DNA from: Prochlorococcus sp. AG-412-I05
GTDB taxonomy: Bacteria > Cyanobacteriota > Cyanobacteriia > PCC-6307 > Cyanobiaceae
Length of the DNA stretch: 64,000 nt
Assembly: GCA_003214855.1 (NCBI GenBank)
Contig: QCLC01000007.1
Coordinates: 20,726-84,725 of the forward strand
Reading direction: 5' to 3'
This document shows positions 41,842 through 51,527 of the stretch, in pieces. The notes beneath the pieces were generated by a model that saw nothing but the letters and a program-made list of their open reading frames with translations, did no database searches and was not told the DNA's origin. The translations under genes were made by a program, and so were the position numbers. The stretch's first letter is position 1; each line of letters begins with the position of its first letter.

Positions 41842-42940
41842 TGGTCTCTCTCCAAGCAATGAGCTGCTCAAGTGTGGTTTGGGCTAAGCCTGATTGCAGA
41901 CACTTTTCAGCATGAGCGATACCTTCATCGAGGTTGTCGGCCAGGCCCGCTAACCATAGGTAGGTACCAGCATTCCAGAGAAGGGGCTGACTTAATGGCC
42001 CGCGATTGTGCAGAGCTTCCATTGCCTGCTCGCTCCACTCAGTCAGGTTGCTCCACTCAACGTCTTGGCTAAAGCAGCCATGGTTACGGGGGTGGAGGAT
42101 GAGTCGTTCTGGTTTGCCGTTTTGAACTCGGGACGTGATGCAAGTTCGACTGATGGGAAGGTCTGTGCTTCCTTCGAGCCCTTTCACAGTCACGAGATTG
42201 GTTTCACCTGCTAGCTCAAGAGCTTTCCAGGCCCGCTCTTCGGTGGGTGGATGCACGAAGCCGCTGACGAGTAAATGCTTTCCTTGATGTGCTGTCCAAA
42301 GCAGCTCCAAACTGGCCACAGGCGGTCGCTTACCGATGTCGTCGCGATAACTGATCAAGCTTTCGGCTAGCGGGAAGTGATCTGGCTGGTAAATCAGTGC
42401 CAGACCATGTTGTTGAAAGCCAGCTTCTAGGTTGGCTATTGATAGGCCTTGGAGTTGTAGCCCTAAGGCTTTGAATAACTCTTCTGTGGTGACGCCATAT
42501 TTGATTGGCATACGCTGCCCGCCTTGCAAGACGACGGGTTGACCAGCGTTGAGTAGGACCAGTGCTGTGAGCGGATAAATCGGGGCTGTTCGCTTGCGGC
42601 CGTCGAATGGCATCCCAAAGCAAATGGGTCGTTTCTGGCCATTGGTTGATTTCAGTTTGGGCCCAAGCACTCTGTATGTATCGAGCATGCCGGCGAGTTC
42701 CTGGGGCTCGGGTCGACGAATGCGATGGGCGATGAGGAAGGCGCCAATTTGAGCAGGGCTGGCTTGGGCTGTAAGGATGAGATGCAAGGCATCAGCTGAT
42801 TCTTCACGGCTCATGCCACGACTGGTGTGCTCTCCACTTCCCACCTTCCTGAGGTGGGCTTTGAAGCGTTCACGGCCGGATAATTCGGGGCATGAGGTCA
42901 CGATTGATTGCCGGAACTCATTGGATCTTTCTGTAGTCAT
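41834..42940 (-). CDS. Anthranilate phosphoribosyltransferase-like (TrpD2/YbiB family)
   Basis: SREESADALHLILTAQASPAQIGAFLIAHRIRRPEPQELAGMLDTYR; glycosyltransferase family 3 layout without canonical TrpD catalytic motifs. Confidence 0.78.
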   Translation of the reverse strand: MTTERSNEFRQSIVTSCPELSGRERFKAHLRKVGSGEHTSRGMSREESADALHLILTAQASPAQIGAFLIAHRIRRPEPQELAGMLDTYRVLGPKLKSTNGQKRPICFGMPFDGRKRTAPIYPLTALVLLNAGQPVVLQGGQRMPIKYGVTTEELFKALGLQLQGLSIANLEAGFQQHGLALIYQPDHFPLAESLISYRDDIGKRPPVASLELLWTAHQGKHLLVSGFVHPPTEERAWKALELAGETNLVTVKGLEGSTDLPISRTCITSRVQNGKPERLILHPRNHGCFSQDVEWSNLTEWSEQAMEALHNRGPLSQPLLWNAGTYLWLAGLADNLDEGIAHAEKCLQSGLAQTTLEQLIAWRETIM

Positions 42941-43396
42941 GTAGCTGGGTGGAGTAGCGATTAAGACATCCTTGTGACATGTTTGCTTGGTACAGGCCTA
43001 ATTGGTTTAGTTGGGCTTTAGCAATCACTTAAACGATAAAGCGAGACTGTTTGCATTGCAGCGTAGTTATGTTTTTTAAGTGCAAGGCTCAAGTCTCCAT
43101 GGTTTTTGCGCTGGGGCATTGATCACAGTTGGGACTATTTTCATGCCATTTTTTATTTGCTTGTTGAGCTTTTGATTGCAAGGGTTCGGAATGCATCTTG
43201 CATAGATGATTCGTCTAAGAGTAAGACTGTTTTTTGTGGCACCGTAGTTCTACGTTTCAGTAGTTGATTGGTGTCAAAGAAGTGAATGCTTACATGCGAT
43301 TGCTTTTGCTTGGATTGCAGTTTTCCTTTATCGCCACTGCCATATTTTTTGATCAAAGAATGCATCTTGGCGTATCCGTTGGCGATGGATTCAGGA

Positions 43397-44113
43397 TCAT
43401 GACCTGTATTGCTGAGCAAGTTGTTTTTTGGCTAGGTCTCGATGGAGATCACTCGGCAGACTTTGGCTGAGCTTGAACAGGTTTGATTGACTGCTGGATG
43501 TGCCGATGCAGCCCAGGGCTAGTAATGCTGCTCGTGTTGTAGCTTCGGAACCTTTTCTTGCTACTTCGGCGATGCGGTTGCTGATGTCGATACCATCGCG
43601 TCGTTGCAGAATGCGCATGGTGCTTAACACCACCGGATCGCGTATGTCGTTGAGGAGGTCGTCAAGCAGGTTCAGCAGCTCGTCATCGCTGAGTTGGTAT
43701 GCCTTGAAGCTCAACAACTCCAGACCAGCCATGCGCATTGCTTGGGAAGGTTCTTTGAAAATCCTTTTTATCAGCAAAGTTGGCACGATTGCTCCCCAGC
43801 AGGCCATTGCTTGTAGTACCTCGAGCTCCAGTTCTTCTTGATCACCAAGTTGTTGGATGAGCCAGTCTCGAGCCTCAGGTTGATGGCAGAGGCCAGCTGC
43901 ATGGATGAGTTCGGACTGCTTACCATGTTGCTTAAGCAGGGTTTTTAATATTCCCCAGCCATCATCACCAAGTAAGCCCAGTCTTTCGGCTAAGGCTTTA
44001 CGTAGATCAGCAGACTGGCTGGGGCAGTAAACATTCCCCAGCCAGTCTGGTTCTAGAGGAGCCTTGCCTACTTTATTGAGACGTTCCCAGAGAACGGCTT
44101 CATCGAAGCTCAT
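43397..44113 (-). CDS. HEAT-repeat-like protein
   Basis: Helical repeats; LLNDIRDPVVLSTMRILQRRDG...ALLALGCIGTSSSQSNL. Confidence 0.6.
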   Translation of the reverse strand: MSFDEAVLWERLNKVGKAPLEPDWLGNVYCPSQSADLRKALAERLGLLGDDGWGILKTLLKQHGKQSELIHAAGLCHQPEARDWLIQQLGDQEELELEVLQAMACWGAIVPTLLIKRIFKEPSQAMRMAGLELLSFKAYQLSDDELLNLLDDLLNDIRDPVVLSTMRILQRRDGIDISNRIAEVARKGSEATTRAALLALGCIGTSSSQSNLFKLSQSLPSDLHRDLAKKQLAQQYRS

Positions 44114-44125
44114 GAATGTTCTAGA

Positions 44126-45037
44126 TCAGCGTGCGCCTAGTTCGGCGGCGAGTTCACGTTCCAGTTTCTCATCGTGAACGGTCGGCAGTACGTTGCTCAT
44201 TTGGGTGCGATGGGTGCTGTAGAAGAGCATGCCGATAAACACCATCCCGCCAATGATGTTGCCGAGGGTGACTGGAATGAAGTTCCAAACGATTACCTGG
44301 CCAAAAGAAACGCCTGAACCAAGCATGGGTCCGGCGGTGTGTAGGAACATGTTCACCACGATGTGCTCCATTCCCATGGTTTGGAACGCTGTGATCGGTA
44401 GCCAGCAGGCCAGGATCTTTCCTGGAACGCTCTTGCTGACCAAGGCCATCGTGACCCCAAGACAAACAAGCCAGTTGGCAATCATGCCGCGTAGGAACGC
44501 GAGGAAGAAACCAGTGCTGCCTAGGTCTTGATATTTGGCCACGACATTGGCCTTATTGAGTGCCATGATCTTGGCGGCAATCACGGCCCAACCTTTGCCG
44601 CCATCGGCTGCCGCAAGTGGCTCAACTGTGCCTGCGCTGGTCAGGCTTGTGGCGAGTAATAGAGCCACCAATGCACAGCCGATGAAATTGCCAATCCAAA
44701 CCCATATCCAGTTGCGGAAGGTTGCTTGCCATGTGCTTTTCCCAGCCCAGGTTGCCATTGGCAATAAGGCGAAGTTGCCTGTGACTAGCTCCATGCCGAA
44801 GAGCACGATGCTGGCAAACCCAAAGGGGAAGAGAACGGAGCCTAGAAATGGCATTCCAGACTGGACTCCTACGGTGATGGCTAAGCAGGTGGCTAGGCCA
44901 AGAATCGCTCCTGAATAGAAACCACGTACCAGCAGATTTTTAATACTGACACTGGATTTTTTCCCGCCGGCAGTAATCATGCCGTCGACGAGTTCATTGG
45001 GCAGGACGTAGTCCATTTGGGATGTGTTCACATCCAT
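44126..45037 (-). CDS. Formate/nitrite transporter family protein
   Basis: FocA/NirC-like: GMELVTGNFALLPMATWAGK; NWIWVWIGNFIGCALVA; GMEHIVVNMFLHTAG. Confidence 0.92.
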   Translation of the reverse strand: MDVNTSQMDYVLPNELVDGMITAGGKKSSVSIKNLLVRGFYSGAILGLATCLAITVGVQSGMPFLGSVLFPFGFASIVLFGMELVTGNFALLPMATWAGKSTWQATFRNWIWVWIGNFIGCALVALLLATSLTSAGTVEPLAAADGGKGWAVIAAKIMALNKANVVAKYQDLGSTGFFLAFLRGMIANWLVCLGVTMALVSKSVPGKILACWLPITAFQTMGMEHIVVNMFLHTAGPMLGSGVSFGQVIVWNFIPVTLGNIIGGMVFIGMLFYSTHRTQMSNVLPTVHDEKLERELAAELGAR

Positions 45038-45089
45038 GGCAGTTCTCGTTGGGGTGGGGTGTTGAAGGAAGGAATTGAGGGTTAGGGTT

Positions 45090-45233
45090 TCAGCCGCTGA
45101 TTCGGTTCATCAGGCGTGAGAAGACATCTTGGCCACCTTCTTTTTGATTGATTGCAGGCTTGTCGTGACCGCTGTTGCTTAACCAGTTGACAAAGCGAGA
45201 GAAAAGATCACGTGCTGGGGAAGTCGATTGCAT
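45090..45233 (-). CDS. 47-aa small ORF sharing a repeated motif with the NirA C-terminal tail
   Basis: Manual translation: MQSTSPARDLFSRFVNWLSNSGHDKPAINQKEGGQDVFSRLMNRISG*; lies between nirA and the focA-like gene on the same strand. Confidence 0.65.
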   Translation of the reverse strand: MQSTSPARDLFSRFVNWLSNSGHDKPAINQKEGGQDVFSRLMNRISG

Positions 45234-45285
45234 GGTGGGGCTTGATAGGTGATTGATCTAAGAACGGTGATTTAGCGATTGCAGC

Positions 45286-46914
45286 TCAAGGGGATGGGCT
45301 GCTGTTTTCGCCTAAATTGCTGAACCAGTTCATGAAGTTGGAGAAAGGGTCGCTGTTTTGCTTCGGTTGGCTACGAGGTTGAGCACCGAAGCGTTCGATC
45401 AGTAATTCCCGCAGTACGTCTTTCAGTTCGCTGCCAGGAATGCCTTTGCGATGCAGTGTCCCGATTCGGGCGTTCGGCCCTTGCCTGCCTTCAAGGCTGA
45501 GGTCATAGGCCTCAACCATGCCTTTGCCCCCGTTTGGTGCACGGGCTTTGGTTCCTGTGAGGCCGATTGCGCCCATGTAGGCCTGGCCACAGCTGTTGGG
45601 ACAGCCAGTCCAATGGACTTTGATTTCCTCAGGGAGGATGAGTTCTGCATCCAGTTCATGGGCCATTGCCATGGCCTGATCTTTGGTATTTGTAAGGGCG
45701 AAGCTGCAGTACGTATTTCCTGTGCAGGAGACAGTGCCGGCGGCAAAGGAACCGGGTTTAAGTGGAAAACGCTGTAGCAGTGGATCAGCTTGAAATTTGT
45801 CGAGGTTGGTAGTTGATATCCCCACCAAAATGATGTTCTGGTCTTCTGTAAGACGAATTTCACCACTGCCATAGTTAAGACTGGCGCTAGCAAGATCCTG
45901 AAGATCCTCTGCGCTTAATCGTCCAACGGGCACATGCATGCCGGCGTAGTGAAGCCCTGTTTGTTTCTGAGGGTGGATTCCGTAAAAAGAGCGTGGCTTG
46001 TCGTCAAATACAGAACCGGGGTCAGGTGTTAGCGGTCCAAATTTTTCCGCCACCATGGTGCGAAACGCTTCGATGCCCACGCTGTCGAGATACATGCGAA
46101 ACCTGCCCTTAGGGCGATTGTTGCGCTCACCGTGATCTCGCCATAGCGTCAGAATAGTGCCGGTGAGCCGACAGATTTCATTGGGTTTAACCCAGGCATT
46201 TAAAGGCAGCGCATAATCATTCATCTGCGAGGAGAGGATTCCTCCGAGCCAGACCCCGAAACCCATCACCCCATCGTGTTCCACTGGATGGAAGATGATG
46301 TCGTTATGGAGCAGGAAATTATCGCGGGCCCCTGCAACTGCCGTATTCCATTTGCGGGGAAGGTTGGAGAATTCATGGTTTCCTTTTCCTTGATTCGTGA
46401 GGAAATTTTGTAGTTCAGTTGTGTATGGGCGAGTGTCAACAATTTCAAGAGGGTCAATGCCAGCCAGTGGATTTCCTGTGACATTGCGTGGGTTATCAAA
46501 ACCTGATTGGATTGTGTTGAGACCTGCCTCTTCAAGACGTCTGAGGATTTCGGGAAGATCACTCAGTAAAACACCACGAAGCTGTAGGTTTTGGCGTGTT
46601 GTGATGTCGCAACTGCCGTCTTCTCCGTAGCGACCCACGATTGAGGCCACTACTTTTATTTGGTGGCTATTGAGAACACCATTGGGTATCCTTAGCCGTA
46701 GCATGAACTTGCCAGGGGTTTTCGGTCGCCAAAACATTCCATACCATTTCAGGCGCAGTTCGAGGTCTGTTTTATCTATCTGCTCCCAACCGACCTGAGC
46801 AAAGGTTTCAAGTTCATCACCAACATCTAAGCCATCTTTAAAAGCTTTGTTTTGCTCAATTTTGTTGAGCTTCTTTCCTTGGAGAAATTGTTTAGCAGGA
46901 GAGCTAATAACCAT
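45286..46914 (-). CDS. nirA: Ferredoxin-nitrite reductase
   Basis: DITTRQNLQLRGV; GTVSCTGNTYCSFALTNTK; HWTGCPNSCGQAYMGAIGLTG (siroheme/4Fe-4S ligands). Confidence 0.95.
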   Translation of the reverse strand: MVISSPAKQFLQGKKLNKIEQNKAFKDGLDVGDELETFAQVGWEQIDKTDLELRLKWYGMFWRPKTPGKFMLRLRIPNGVLNSHQIKVVASIVGRYGEDGSCDITTRQNLQLRGVLLSDLPEILRRLEEAGLNTIQSGFDNPRNVTGNPLAGIDPLEIVDTRPYTTELQNFLTNQGKGNHEFSNLPRKWNTAVAGARDNFLLHNDIIFHPVEHDGVMGFGVWLGGILSSQMNDYALPLNAWVKPNEICRLTGTILTLWRDHGERNNRPKGRFRMYLDSVGIEAFRTMVAEKFGPLTPDPGSVFDDKPRSFYGIHPQKQTGLHYAGMHVPVGRLSAEDLQDLASASLNYGSGEIRLTEDQNIILVGISTTNLDKFQADPLLQRFPLKPGSFAAGTVSCTGNTYCSFALTNTKDQAMAMAHELDAELILPEEIKVHWTGCPNSCGQAYMGAIGLTGTKARAPNGGKGMVEAYDLSLEGRQGPNARIGTLHRKGIPGSELKDVLRELLIERFGAQPRSQPKQNSDPFSNFMNWFSNLGENSSPSP

Positions 46915-47027
46915 GACAGTTTGTTGAAACTAAACTTGAAAAGGAGTGATCATGTTTTTTTAAATTTTATTGGCGTACTTCGATAGACATGGTTTTTAGG
47001 CTCTGCCAGTATTGAAGCAAGGGTAAG

Positions 47028-47132
47028 CTGCGAATAGAGTTATTAAGCCTCATGGAAGAGGGTCTTGGCGGTATCAGATTGAACAAAACTGAGCATTTGT
47101 GTGAAATTCAAAATTTGGTGTCTTTGTATACA
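47028..47132. repeat. Direct repeat copy 1
   Basis: CTGCGAAT(A/G)GAGTTATTAA(G/C)CCTCAT(G/T)GAAGAGGGTCTTGGCGGTATCAGATTGAACAAAACTGAGCATTTGTGTGAAATTCAAAATTTGGTGT...; second copy 159 bp downstream. Confidence 0.9.
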
Positions 47133-47186
47133 TTCTGAGCTCGGCTGATGTTCGCTGAGCTAGGGGTGTTGAGCAGTCAGGCCACG

Positions 47187-47291
47187 CTGCGAATGGAGTT
47201 ATTAACCCTCATTGAAGAGGGTCTTGGCGGTATCAGATTGAACAAAACTGAGCATTTGTGTGAAATTCAAAATTTGGTGTTTATCGATACA
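47187..47291. repeat. Direct repeat copy 2
   Basis: See copy 1; near-identical over about 105 bp. Confidence 0.9.
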
Positions 47292-47457
47292 TCTAGGTGC
47301 ACAAGTTTCCTTCTTTATGGTTGCTGTCTATACATTTTTAAGGGATTTCAGTATTGGCGGCCTATCTCCCCCAACCAGCGGATTGTGCCTTGTCGGAGCA
47401 TTCTCCACACACGGTTCATGGCAGCTAAATCCCTTTCGAAGTCACTGTTGAAGGGTT

Positions 47458-48243
47458 TTGAGCGGTTTGCACCCTTTCTGCCCTGGCGACCACTCCTCCT
47501 TAACACAGTTTGCGACTGTGTTCGATAGCGACGGGATGCCATGGTTGCAGTCGACTATTAAGACTGGAATGACTTCAGCAGTTTCGGATGTCTTAGATCC
47601 GTGGCCGTTGTTACGAAAGCATGAGGAGGATGGTTGTAAGCGCGCTTTGCGTTTGATCGTGCATGGCCGTGCTGGTGGGTATGTTCCTTCTTGTGTGCGT
47701 TCTTTTGCTCTGCAGGTCGCGCAACGTCGTGGCACACCTGTGTTGGTAGAGGCCTTAACGGCTACTGATCGCCATGAGCAGAGTGCAGATCCTATTTGGC
47801 TGGTTCCTTTGTTGTTGCTGCCTGGTTCTCATGTTCGCGAGGATGTGCCGTTGATTCGTCAGCGACTTCAGCAACAGGGTGTGAACACCAGGTTGGTGCC
47901 TTTCTTGGGTGCCTGGCCCTCTTGGTGGCGATTGTTACAGGAGTGGGTGGAGCGTCAGGATTGTCGTCATGACTCTCTTGTTTTGGTTCACCATCCCCTT
48001 CGCCAGGGTGTTGCTCATCGCTATTTAAGTGTGCTGCAGCAGCGGCTGGCGTTGCCCATGCTTTCCTGGGACGACTGGCATGCTGATGTCGCTTCAGCGA
48101 AGGAGGCATCCACGCCTCTTTTTCTCGCCTTGGCGCCAATCCAGATGACGGAGACGCTGCGTGCTTCTGGGGTGATGACTTCCCTACTTGAGATTGAGTT
48201 ATTTCGATTGGGTTTGATTGATTTGCTGGCTGCATTGCCATGA
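47458..48243 (+). CDS. CbiX/sirohydrochlorin chelatase-like protein (start uncertain)
   Basis: RALRLIVHGRAGGYVPSCVRSFALQVAQRRGTPVLVEALTA...LLLLPGSHVREDVPLI; directly upstream of cobA. Confidence 0.7.
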   Translation: MSGLHPFCPGDHSSLTQFATVFDSDGMPWLQSTIKTGMTSAVSDVLDPWPLLRKHEEDGCKRALRLIVHGRAGGYVPSCVRSFALQVAQRRGTPVLVEALTATDRHEQSADPIWLVPLLLLPGSHVREDVPLIRQRLQQQGVNTRLVPFLGAWPSWWRLLQEWVERQDCRHDSLVLVHHPLRQGVAHRYLSVLQQRLALPMLSWDDWHADVASAKEASTPLFLALAPIQMTETLRASGVMTSLLEIELFRLGLIDLLAALP

Positions 48244-49025
48244 GCTCCTTGGACTTTGGCACTGTGTATTTGGTGGGTGCAGGCCCTGGTGATCCTGATT
48301 TGCTCACACTGAAGGCTTATCGTCTGCTTCGACAATGCGGAGCCTTGGTTCACGATGCTCTGGTGCCTAAGGAAGTACTCGAGTTAGTGCCTGAGTCTTG
48401 TGAACGGCATTTTGTTGGTAAACGTCGAGAACGGCATTGGGTTCCACAGTCCAAGACAAATGAGTTGCTTGTTGAATTGGCTCAGACTCATTCCTGTGTA
48501 GTACGCCTAAAAGGTGGTGATCCTTTTCTGTTTGGGCGGGGTGGTGAGGAGGCCGCCTATTTGAAGAGACATGGGGTATCGGTGGAGGTGGTCCCTGGGA
48601 TTACAGCGGGGATGGCTGCGCCGGCCTATGTGGGTATTCCTCTGACCCATCGTTGTGGTGGTAGTTCTGTCACCTTTGTGACAGGTCACGAGAAGATCGA
48701 CAAACAGCGCCCTTCTGTGAATTGGAAGGATCTTGCTAGCGCAAGTGACAGTCTGGTGATTTATATGGGTTTGCATAACCTTGCTTATATCGTCGAAGAG
48801 TTGATTGCCGGTGGTCTGGATCCAGTTACGTCCGCAGCAATCATTCAACAGGGCACTGTCGTAGGTCAGCGCTACCTCAAAGCTCCCTTGGAAGAGTTGG
48901 TTCAAAGGGTGCAGAGCGAAGGGTTTGCAGCGCCGTCGATTGTGATTGTGGGTGCAGTAGTTGATGAACAGGTGGCAGAGTGTGCTCCTCAGCCGGCGGA
49001 GGTTGTGATGCCGATCAAGTCTTGA
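48240..49025 (+). CDS. cobA: Uroporphyrinogen-III C-methyltransferase
   Basis: VYLVGAGPGDPDLLTLKAYRLL; VRLKGGDPFLFGRGGEEA; VVPGITAGMAAPAYVGIPLTHR. Confidence 0.96.
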   Translation: MSSLDFGTVYLVGAGPGDPDLLTLKAYRLLRQCGALVHDALVPKEVLELVPESCERHFVGKRRERHWVPQSKTNELLVELAQTHSCVVRLKGGDPFLFGRGGEEAAYLKRHGVSVEVVPGITAGMAAPAYVGIPLTHRCGGSSVTFVTGHEKIDKQRPSVNWKDLASASDSLVIYMGLHNLAYIVEELIAGGLDPVTSAAIIQQGTVVGQRYLKAPLEELVQRVQSEGFAAPSIVIVGAVVDEQVAECAPQPAEVVMPIKS

Positions 49026-49067
49026 TCTATTACTTCGCAACCTAAAGGTAGATGTTGAATTGAGCGC

Positions 49068-50792
49068 TTAAAGTAGGAGATATCGCTGGGCCATTGGTAG
49101 TTCTTCTGCTGGGTCGCAGGTGAGTAATTCGCCGTCGGCGAACACCTCGTAAGTTTGTGGATCTACCTCTACTTTTGGTAGTGAATTGTTGTTGTGCATT
49201 TCTGCTTTGCCGATCTTTCGTGTGTTCAGAACGGGAATGCAGGCACGTTGCAGCCCCAGCTTGTTTGGAAGATCTGTTTCGATGGCCGCTTGGCTCAGGA
49301 AGGTGAGGCAGCTGGGGGCAAGGGCTTTGCCGAATGCTGCAAACATTGGTCTGCCATGGACTGGTCCAGGTGTTGGAATTGAGGCATTTGCATCGCCCAT
49401 TTGCGCCCAGATGATTGACCCGCCCTTGATGACAAGTTCTGGCCGCACGCCGAAGAAGCCTGGCTTCCAGAGCACTAAGTCTGCCAGTTTGCCTACCTCT
49501 ACTGAGCCAACATGGTTGTCAATGCCGTGGGCAATGGCGGGGTTGATCGTTACCTTGGCGATGTAGCGCTTTAGGCGGTTGTTGTCGTTACGAGTGCCAC
49601 CTGGATTGGCAGCATCTTCTGGCAGAGGGCCTCTCTGAACTTTCATCTTGTGAGCGGTCTGGAATGTTCTTGTAATCACCTCTCCGACTCGTCCCATCGC
49701 TTGGGAATCACTGGCAATGATGCTGAAGGCACCGAGGTCGTGGAGAATATCTTCCGCAGCGATCGTTTCGCGACGGATGCGCGATTCGGCAAAGGCCACA
49801 TCTTCAGGAATCGCTGGATCTAGGTGGTGGCAAACCATGAGCATGTCGAGGTGCTCTTCCAGGGTGTTGCGGGTGTAAGGCCGGGTTGGATTTGTGGAGC
49901 TGGGCAGCACGTTGCTTTCACCACAGATACGGATGATGTCTGGTGCGTGGCCTCCACCGGCCCCTTCGGTATGGAAGGTGTGGATGGTGCGTCCACCGAT
50001 GGCTCGGATTGTGTCTTCTACAAAACCTGCTTCATTGAGCGTGTCTGTGTGGATGCAGACCTGGACATCGAAGCGATCGGCTACCGAAAGACAGCAGTCA
50101 ATAGCTGCTGGAGTGGTACCCCAGTCTTCGTGGAGTTTGAGGCCGCAGGCTCCGGCTCGCACTTGCTCCTCGAGAGCTTCAGCTGTACTGGCATTGCCTT
50201 TACCAAAGAAGCCAAGATTCATCGGCAATCCTTCGGCTGCTTGCAGCATGCGGCTGATGTGAAAGGCGCCAGGTGTACAGGTCGTGGCATTGGTGCCTGT
50301 TGCCGGACCTGTACCACCACCGAGCATGGTGGTCACGCCGCTAGCCAGGGCAGTCTCGATTTGCTGTGGGCAGATGAAATGGATGTGGCTATCGATGGCG
50401 CCGGCGGTCACGATGTGACCCTCTCCAGCAATGGCTTCAGTGCCTGGGCCGATCACAATGTCAATCCCGTCAGTGATGTCGGGATTGCCAGCCTTGCCGA
50501 TGGCAACGATCCGTCCGTCTCGCAGGCCGACATCTGCTTTGACGATCCCCCACCAGTCGAGGATCAGGGCATTGGTGATCACGGTGTCAACAGCACCATT
50601 GGCGCGGGATTGCTGGGATTGCCCCATGCCGTCGCGGATCACTTTCCCTCCTCCGAATTTGACTTCTTCGCCGTAGGTGGTGAAATCGCGTTCCACCTCC
50701 AGGATTAACTCGGTATCTGCTAGGCGTATGCGGTCGCCTGTGGTGGGGCCGTAGGTTTCGGCGTAGGCCTGGCGATCCATCCGGTAGGCCAT
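49068..50792 (-). CDS. ureC: Urease alpha subunit
   Basis: [49 protein letters not shown] (carbamylated Lys); MVCHHLD. Confidence 0.98.
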   Translation of the reverse strand: MAYRMDRQAYAETYGPTTGDRIRLADTELILEVERDFTTYGEEVKFGGGKVIRDGMGQSQQSRANGAVDTVITNALILDWWGIVKADVGLRDGRIVAIGKAGNPDITDGIDIVIGPGTEAIAGEGHIVTAGAIDSHIHFICPQQIETALASGVTTMLGGGTGPATGTNATTCTPGAFHISRMLQAAEGLPMNLGFFGKGNASTAEALEEQVRAGACGLKLHEDWGTTPAAIDCCLSVADRFDVQVCIHTDTLNEAGFVEDTIRAIGGRTIHTFHTEGAGGGHAPDIIRICGESNVLPSSTNPTRPYTRNTLEEHLDMLMVCHHLDPAIPEDVAFAESRIRRETIAAEDILHDLGAFSIIASDSQAMGRVGEVITRTFQTAHKMKVQRGPLPEDAANPGGTRNDNNRLKRYIAKVTINPAIAHGIDNHVGSVEVGKLADLVLWKPGFFGVRPELVIKGGSIIWAQMGDANASIPTPGPVHGRPMFAAFGKALAPSCLTFLSQAAIETDLPNKLGLQRACIPVLNTRKIGKAEMHNNNSLPKVEVDPQTYEVFADGELLTCDPAEELPMAQRYLLL

Positions 50793-50828
50793 AGCAATGC
50801 AGCGAAAGGGACGAGGTGTAGAAGCAGT

Positions 50829-51146
50829 TCAGTCGAGTGGTCCGTTGACCAGACCGTTGAAACCAAAAACCTTGCGGTGACCAGCAAGGGCAACCAGGCG
50901 GACGTCACGTTCGTCGCCGGGTTCGAAGCGGATCGCTGTTCCAGCAGGGATGTCCAATCGGTGCCCTCGTGCAGCATCACGATCGAAGTGCAGAGCTGTA
51001 TTGGTCTCGAAAAAGTGAAAGTGCGAGCCAACTTGGATCGGTCGATCGCCACTATTGGCCACGCGCAGGGTGAGGGTTGGCCGGTTGCTGTTGAGTTCAA
51101 GCGTGCCCGGTTCAGGAATCAGTTCACCGGGGATTAGCGGAGGCAT
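50829..51146 (-). CDS. ureB: Urease beta subunit
   Basis: [30 protein letters not shown]. Confidence 0.97.
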   Translation of the reverse strand: MPPLIPGELIPEPGTLELNSNRPTLTLRVANSGDRPIQVGSHFHFFETNTALHFDRDAARGHRLDIPAGTAIRFEPGDERDVRLVALAGHRKVFGFNGLVNGPLD

Positions 51147-51155
51147 GGGGATTTT

Positions 51156-51458
51156 TTAGCGGATGGGGTCGTGGAGGGTGACCAATTTGGTGCCGTCCTT
51201 AAAGACGGCTTCGATTTGCACCTCCGGGATCAGTTCGGGCACACCGTCCATCACCTGATCGCGACGCAGCCAGGTGCTGCCTTCAGCCATCAGCTCCGCG
51301 ACGGATTGGCCGTCACGAGCGCCTTCGATGACAAGGAAGCTGAGCCAGGCCAAGGCTTCGGGGTGGTTGAGCCGCAGGCCGCGATTGAGGCGTCGTTCTG
51401 CAAGCAGGGCAGCGGTGACGATCAGGAGTTTGTCTTTTTCCTGGGGGCTGAGGTGCAT
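51156..51458 (-). CDS. ureA: Urease gamma subunit
   Basis: [35 protein letters not shown]. Confidence 0.97.
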   Translation of the reverse strand: MHLSPQEKDKLLIVTAALLAERRLNRGLRLNHPEALAWLSFLVIEGARDGQSVAELMAEGSTWLRRDQVMDGVPELIPEVQIEAVFKDGTKLVTLHDPIR

Positions 51459-51527
51459 GGAAGCCAGGAGTTCAATTCAGTCTGGCGAGGCAACAGGCGG
51501 CTGATGGTTCTTTGTGAACCTTTCTTT

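Noticed and set aside
43153-43419. 88-aa minus-strand ORF downstream of the HEAT-repeat gene
   Set aside because: No family recognised and overlaps the 3' end of the better supported ORF; cannot be called.
47148-47528. 126-aa plus-strand ORF spanning the second direct repeat
   Set aside because: Composition not protein-like, covers the duplicated spacer, and overlaps the cbiX-like start region.
49824-50708. 294-aa plus-strand ORF inside ureC
   Set aside because: Antisense shadow of the highly conserved UreC coding sequence.
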